Shown one piece after another: positions 4,901-6,948 of a stretch of DNA of 6,948 nucleotides (positions are counted from its first letter, which is position 1; each line of letters begins with the position of its first letter). The notes under the pieces were generated by a model that was given only the letters and a program-made list of their open reading frames with translations, was not told the origin of the DNA and did not search any database. Made by a program: the position numbers and the translations under genes. The DNA comes from Verrucomicrobiales bacterium (GTDB lineage: Bacteria; Verrucomicrobiota; Verrucomicrobiia; Limisphaerales; Palsa-1400): NCBI GenBank assembly GCA_028293405.1, contig JAQGOW010000615.1, positions 1-6,948 of the forward strand, in the 5' to 3' direction.

Positions 4901-6948
4901 TTCAAAATGCACCGCAGCCCGTCCGTTCAATCCCTCCGGATGCGTCAGCACCGGTTGCCAGTTCGGATCACTTTGCGCAGCATTCCAGTGATTCGATGAA
5001 CAATCGCGCCAGCTCGAAATAAGGTTGTTCGAATCCGCATCGACCTTCGCATTCGCATCCAGCCACAGCGTCAACTGACCTGAACTGACCGGCGGAAGCT
5101 CCCTATCGGGACCAACACTGCACGAGAAGGTCACCGCCCCACCAGCCTGCACCGTTTGACTCACCGGCTGCTGCAACAAGATCGGCGCCACAAGCGGTGT
5201 CAAATGCACCGTCAAACTCGTTTGCGAACCAACCAGATTCCAAACCTGCACCGAATAATCAGCATCGTCTGCAAGCGAAACATTCCCGATACTCAACGTG
5301 GCAAAAGTCGCACCCGCCAACACGTCTCCATCCTTATACCATTGATACTGCAACGAAGTTCCAGTTGCACCGACGCTCAAGCTCCCGTTATCACCGGAAT
5401 GAACGGTCACAGACTGCGGCTGCGCCGTAATCGCCGGCCCAACCTGCACCGTCAACACCGTCGCAGTGCTCGCCACCGACCCATACGCATTCGTCGCAAT
5501 ATAAGTATAGGTCGCGTCATCACCCATCTGCGGATACACCACGTTGTACGCGCTATCCATCGCACCGGGTATCAAGCTTCCATTGCGATACCACTGGAAA
5601 CCCATCGGCGACGCGCCCGAAACGTACGCCACGACCGATGCAAAAGTTCCTGGCGTCACACCGACGTTATGCGGCTCTGCAACAATCCTGGGTTCCGGTG
5701 CCGGTTCGCGCGCCGCCCACAACAATGCGTTTGCCACTAACTTCGTCGGCTGAGATTGGAAATCGGCGTTATACCCAACCACTCGTCCCGAACCAGCCTT
5801 CTGCTTCGTGCCGATAAACGGACTCCCATCACTCCAGTGCGCAATCAACTTCGATCCCGGAACCAGTCTGCTCCCTGTTCCCCACCCATCTCCCCAAACA
5901 TTCGTGAATCGCATCACCCCACTCAGGATTGGGTGCGTTGGCACATCAAAAAACGTGGTGGCAAATTGTTCATTCTCCCCGCCACCCGTTGTGAACGGCA
6001 AATAGTTCTCCGCCGTCAACCTTCCGAACGTCTGTTGCGGACCGAAGAACACTGAAGCCACAAACCCAACTCCCGAATCCACATAATCCGCCGCGTTATC
6101 TCCAAAGGCATCGTAAAACGACTGCCCTAAATCCATTTCGAAAAGCATGGCGTCATATGGCGAGAAATCCTTGTAAGAGATGTCGTTCAGATCCTTGGCT
6201 CCATGATATATCTGCGCAAATGCCCCACTCGCCTCCAGCCGTTCCTGCTGATTGCCGCCAGTATGGTCCGTAACAGACCAAATCCGCGGCCGATACGGAA
6301 CCGACGTAAAGCCGATGTTCACGACCGAACTCGTAATCGCCCAAAATTGATTCGAAATCACCAACGTATAAGCGCCTGCCTGGTTCGTTTGAATGTTACC
6401 AAGCACCAGATTCTGCTCCGTTAAGCTAGCGACCGGTGCGCCATCCTTGCACCATTGAAACTTCATCGGAGCCGTCCCCTCGACTTCCGGCCGCAAGTTC
6501 ACGATCGATCCTGGGTACGTGATTCGATCCGAAGGCATCCACCGGAAATACGGGCCCGAATGATTCGGCGTCGAAATCCGCACGCGATCCAATCCTAGTA
6601 TTCCGTCGTCCACCCCCGTTTTGTGCCATCGGAACAATGTCGCTACGGACTTTGCCGCCACCGGTGCATCCATATCAACGAACACCCAACTGGCGTTACA
6701 CTCCTGCGACGTGAACGTGTGAATTTCCGTCCAACTCTGTCCATTGTTCGTTGAATAGTCGAAGGTTCCTGAGCAACTGAACGCATTGATAAAAAAACTC
6801 AATCGCCCTCCGCTGCTCATATCGATGGACTTCGTTACCGCGCAAGCATTTGAATGATAAAACCCGCCGACCAAAGCCGCTTCGCCGGAACACTTAAAAA
6901 GAAAACCCGGATTCGTCTGCACCACCATGTCCGTCACGCTCTGCCATT
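1946..6948 (-). CDS. Giant secreted multidomain Ig-like/LamG-like/InlB-repeat protein (N terminus off window)
   Basis: The frame is open to the right edge, so the true start lies outside; 1,666 complete codons are present. Residues are counted from the GTG at 6935-6937, which is only an internal codon. Domains in order: reelin-like beta-sandwich 1-122 (NNGQSW, FRWHKTG, LGLDRVRIS); Ig 1 126-213; glutamine-amidotransferase-like alpha/beta domain 216-411; Ig 2 416-499; Ig 3 501-583; Ig 4 585-903, split by a LamG-like domain at about 620-843 (LTLWLDANAKV, AEVVVYQGALSD); Ig 5 907-989; Ig 6 990-1081; Ig 7 1082-1174; an unassigned beta domain 1178-1274; an InlB-type repeat 1275-1346 (GPGTVSPN, GAFFTGWST, LYANFV); and a C-terminal module 1349-1663. 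The Ig copies share QP-S-TV-G, YQWYKDG and D-GSY-V-SN patterns but lack the disulfide pair, as is usual in bacteria. No catalytic site, transmembrane anchor, PEP-CTERM or LPXTG signal is seen. The signal peptide is presumably upstream of the window. A surface adhesin or carbohydrate-binding role is inferred from the modules; the substrate is unknown. Confidence 0.92.
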   Translation of the reverse strand, partial: WQSVTDMVVQTNPGFLFKCSGEAALVGGFYHSNACAVTKSIDMSSGGRLSFFINAFSCSGTFDYSTNNGQSWTEIHTFTSQECNASWVFVDMDAPVAAKSVATLFRWHKTGVDDGILGLDRVRISTPNHSGPYFRWMPSDRITYPGSIVNLRPEVEGTAPMKFQWCKDGAPVASLTEQNLVLGNIQTNQAGAYTLVISNQFWAITSSVVNIGFTSVPYRPRIWSVTDHTGGNQQERLEASGAFAQIYHGAKDLNDISYKDFSPYDAMLFEMDLGQSFYDAFGDNAADYVDSGVGFVASVFFGPQQTFGRLTAENYLPFTTGGGENEQFATTFFDVPTHPILSGVMRFTNVWGDGWGTGSRLVPGSKLIAHWSDGSPFIGTKQKAGSGRVVGYNADFQSQPTKLVANALLWAAREPAPEPRIVAEPHNVGVTPGTFASVVAYVSGASPMGFQWYRNGSLIPGAMDSAYNVVYPQMGDDATYTYIATNAYGSVASTATVLTVQVGPAITAQPQSVTVHSGDNGSLSVGATGTSLQYQWYKDGDVLAGATFATLSIGNVSLADDADYSVQVWNLVGSQTSLTVHLTPLVAPILLQQPVSQTVQAGGAVTFSCSVGPDRELPPVSSGQLTLWLDANAKVDADSNNLISSWRDCSSNHWNAAQSDPNWQPVLTHPEGLNGRAAVHFEDYSISGSFLTNSTLSFQGAYTAFLVYLHAATSPGFMTPFQMDSFDADQFKTGRVYPFAGFALWPKDELGVVGWDWFHSGISMPPNTWHVETVRQHTDSVVDIMSESANAATNTTIVEGGNYSFHNSYHLGALAGDIAEVVVYQGALSDVEQASVGQFLHDKYFLNTVRGFGFQWQLNGVDIAGATNQTLQLAGVQASQSGSYTVVVSNTGGTATSTGAVLSVNGPGAPQVTIQPQTHAVNFGDTVVVSVTATGNSPMSYQWLKDGAPISGATHSSFSINGFSAGDAAGGYSVRISNNAGSVTSATASIGVPPQIVQQPQSVVVPLGQSFQAAVAASGTGLSYQWLRLNGTLPDGLAMMRFETNAVYGRAVSTAKDDGTYAVAVKNVFGVVTSAVFTVTTATAPYITQQPASVTVAENATFLFPAHVEGGALSYQWYKDGSPIAGGTQENYNAWRNIVAFGGSNTATLSDAGSYYLVATNIVGSATSDTVTLTVTNDSSMVLINSLGSGSSADYSGGIKVSGFSKYIWEFWPIDPPTLTLNGSDVYQTTRDQQYQDPWPWRCTIPQCPPGLNTLVATVRRHDGALFHWTTTFYNSVAITLQGGVNGPGTVSPNLFGTKLNFGSNYVMTATPSTGAFFTGWSTDAGIICTDRTLKFTMTTDLHLYANFVSDPFASVLGSFNGLFSDDVVTARTAGSLTVKLSKKGAYSGTLKRAGKSYPISGKFDLSGHAAPFVRALNGKVDMQVDFERGQITGAIINDVSQTPLRAVRAPFCATNQSMFSGKYTMALPANASLDTGHGFGCISQMPDGTIKLMPPSALGDGTAVSQSVGVGGQGEWPIYVSVNKGTGLLFGWLNFSNAPARTLSGTVNWIRPNCSSAEIQISASLYTPSATGFGVNATSLTAVCEGGCLTQCTSNAVLVAKTPVTVLSPNTNAMSLKISSPNGFVSGSFKVAGKVKMIKGVVLQQQTNGAGFFVDTPKNGAVSLK
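1949..2893 (-). other. C-terminal beta module with three related segments (part of the 1946-6948 CDS)
   Basis: The last roughly 310 residues follow the InlB-type repeat and contain no Ig pattern. They resemble, from memory, a C-terminal module that recurs in large secreted proteins of Verrucomicrobiota, ending in a phrase like GVVLQQQ---GAGFF----NGAVSL. Three segments share an SG--K-AGK----G beta-hairpin theme, at residues 1372-1402, 1517-1547 and 1612-1641. Six cysteines lie in the module, including CEGGCLTQC, and could form disulfides outside the cell. It may act in outer-surface sorting or attachment, but nothing in the sequence proves this. Confidence 0.5.
4409..5080 (-). other. LamG/concanavalin-like domain nested inside Ig 4 (part of the 1946-6948 CDS)
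   Basis: Residues about 620-843 begin with LTLWLDANAKVDADSNN and ISSWRDCSSNHWNAAQ and end with GDIAEVVVYQGALSDVEQ and FLHDKYF. These are the characteristic start (a Trp-Leu-Asp-Ala strand, then an 'SW-D-S-N-A-Q' segment) and end (an 'IAEV-VY---LS' strand and a short helix) of bacterial LamG-like, concanavalin-fold domains. Such domains often bind sugars or host matrix, but no ligand can be named here. The flanks are the two halves of one Ig domain. Confidence 0.7.
5705..6292 (-). other. Glutamine-amidotransferase-like alpha/beta domain without cysteine (part of the 1946-6948 CDS)
   Basis: Residues about 216-411 differ from the surrounding Ig copies. They show alternating strands and helices: RIWSVTDHTGG, then YDAMLFEMDLG, ADYVDSGVGFVASVFFG, THPILSGVMRF, and GRVVGYNADFQ followed by a helix ANALLWAA. 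This resembles the ThuA-like or class I glutamine amidotransferase-like domains found in some large bacterial secreted proteins. The stretch has no cysteine at all, so a Cys-nucleophile amidotransferase activity is excluded. The fold assignment is by pattern only. Confidence 0.5.

Larger units (their letters stand above)
3416..6562 (-). repeat. Array of seven Ig-like domain repeats in the giant protein
   Basis: Seven copies of an approximately 85-residue Ig-like module can be aligned by eye. The shared pattern is QP-S-V--G near the start, then (Y/F)QW-(K/R/L)-(D/N)G, then G-Y---V-N and a closing TS---L-V. The copies lie at 6299-6562, 5441-5692, 5189-5437, 5108-5185 plus 4229-4399 (split), 3971-4219, 3695-3970 and 3416-3694. 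The central Trp is kept in every copy. Copies 6 and 7 have longer loops after the QW strand. DNA identity between copies is low apart from short stretches around the QW codons, for example TCCTTATACCATTG on the plus strand in both copy 3 and copy 7, so the array is old and not a recent tandem expansion. Confidence 0.8.

Noticed and set aside
3416..6562. CRISPR or recent tandem DNA repeats suggested by recurring short motifs
   Set aside because: The recurring motifs are the codons for the conserved YQW-KDG strand of Ig domains. Spacing is at domain scale and irregular, and overall DNA identity is low.
6935..6937. GTG at 6935-6937 as the true start of the giant protein
   Set aside because: The frame stays open to the window edge. 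The codon would begin within or just before a beta-sandwich domain with no signal peptide, which does not fit a secreted protein.
1946..6948. An undescribed multi-gene defence or secretion system
   Set aside because: The window holds only a metabolic gene fragment and two convergent, separately transcribed surface-type genes. There is no nuclease, ATPase, transporter or toxin motif to support a system.

Overview
The window looks like chromosomal DNA from a Verrucomicrobiota-type bacterium, possibly a soil or freshwater relative of Pedosphaera. This rests on a very large secreted protein of chained Ig-like, LamG-like and InlB-type modules ending in a C-terminal module of the kind I associate with that group, plus a membrane-anchored protein of carboxypeptidase-regulatory-like folds. 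The assignment is by recall of protein style, not by a database search. I see no mobile element, CRISPR array, tRNA or rRNA.

Layout. Positions 1-277 (minus strand) hold the N-terminal 92 codons of metF, 5,10-methylenetetrahydrofolate reductase; the rest lies off the left edge. A 181-bp divergent intergenic region (278-458) follows, with a plausible metF promoter that would give a nearly leaderless mRNA, and a small set of short direct repeats before the next gene. Positions 459-1919 (plus strand) encode a 486-residue protein with one N-terminal hydrophobic segment and about three beta-sandwich modules; its function is unknown. After a gap of only 26 bp comes a convergent, very large reading frame on the minus strand (1946-6948) whose 5' end lies beyond the right edge. 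At least 1,666 residues are present. In order they form a reelin-like beta-sandwich, Ig 1, a glutamine-amidotransferase-like alpha/beta domain without cysteine, Ig 2, Ig 3, an Ig 4 interrupted by a LamG-like domain, Ig 5-7, a short unassigned beta domain, an InlB-type repeat, and a roughly 310-residue C-terminal module with three related beta segments.

Function. metF belongs to one-carbon and methionine metabolism and has no evident link with its neighbours. The other two genes both appear to make extracytoplasmic beta-rich proteins, but they converge and so are not an operon. The large protein is best described as a putative surface or secreted adhesin or carbohydrate-binding protein with no recognised catalytic domain. 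The most notable points are the domain-within-a-domain arrangement (LamG inside Ig), the apparently non-catalytic amidotransferase-like domain, and the repeated C-terminal module. I found no convincing evidence of a previously undescribed multi-gene system.
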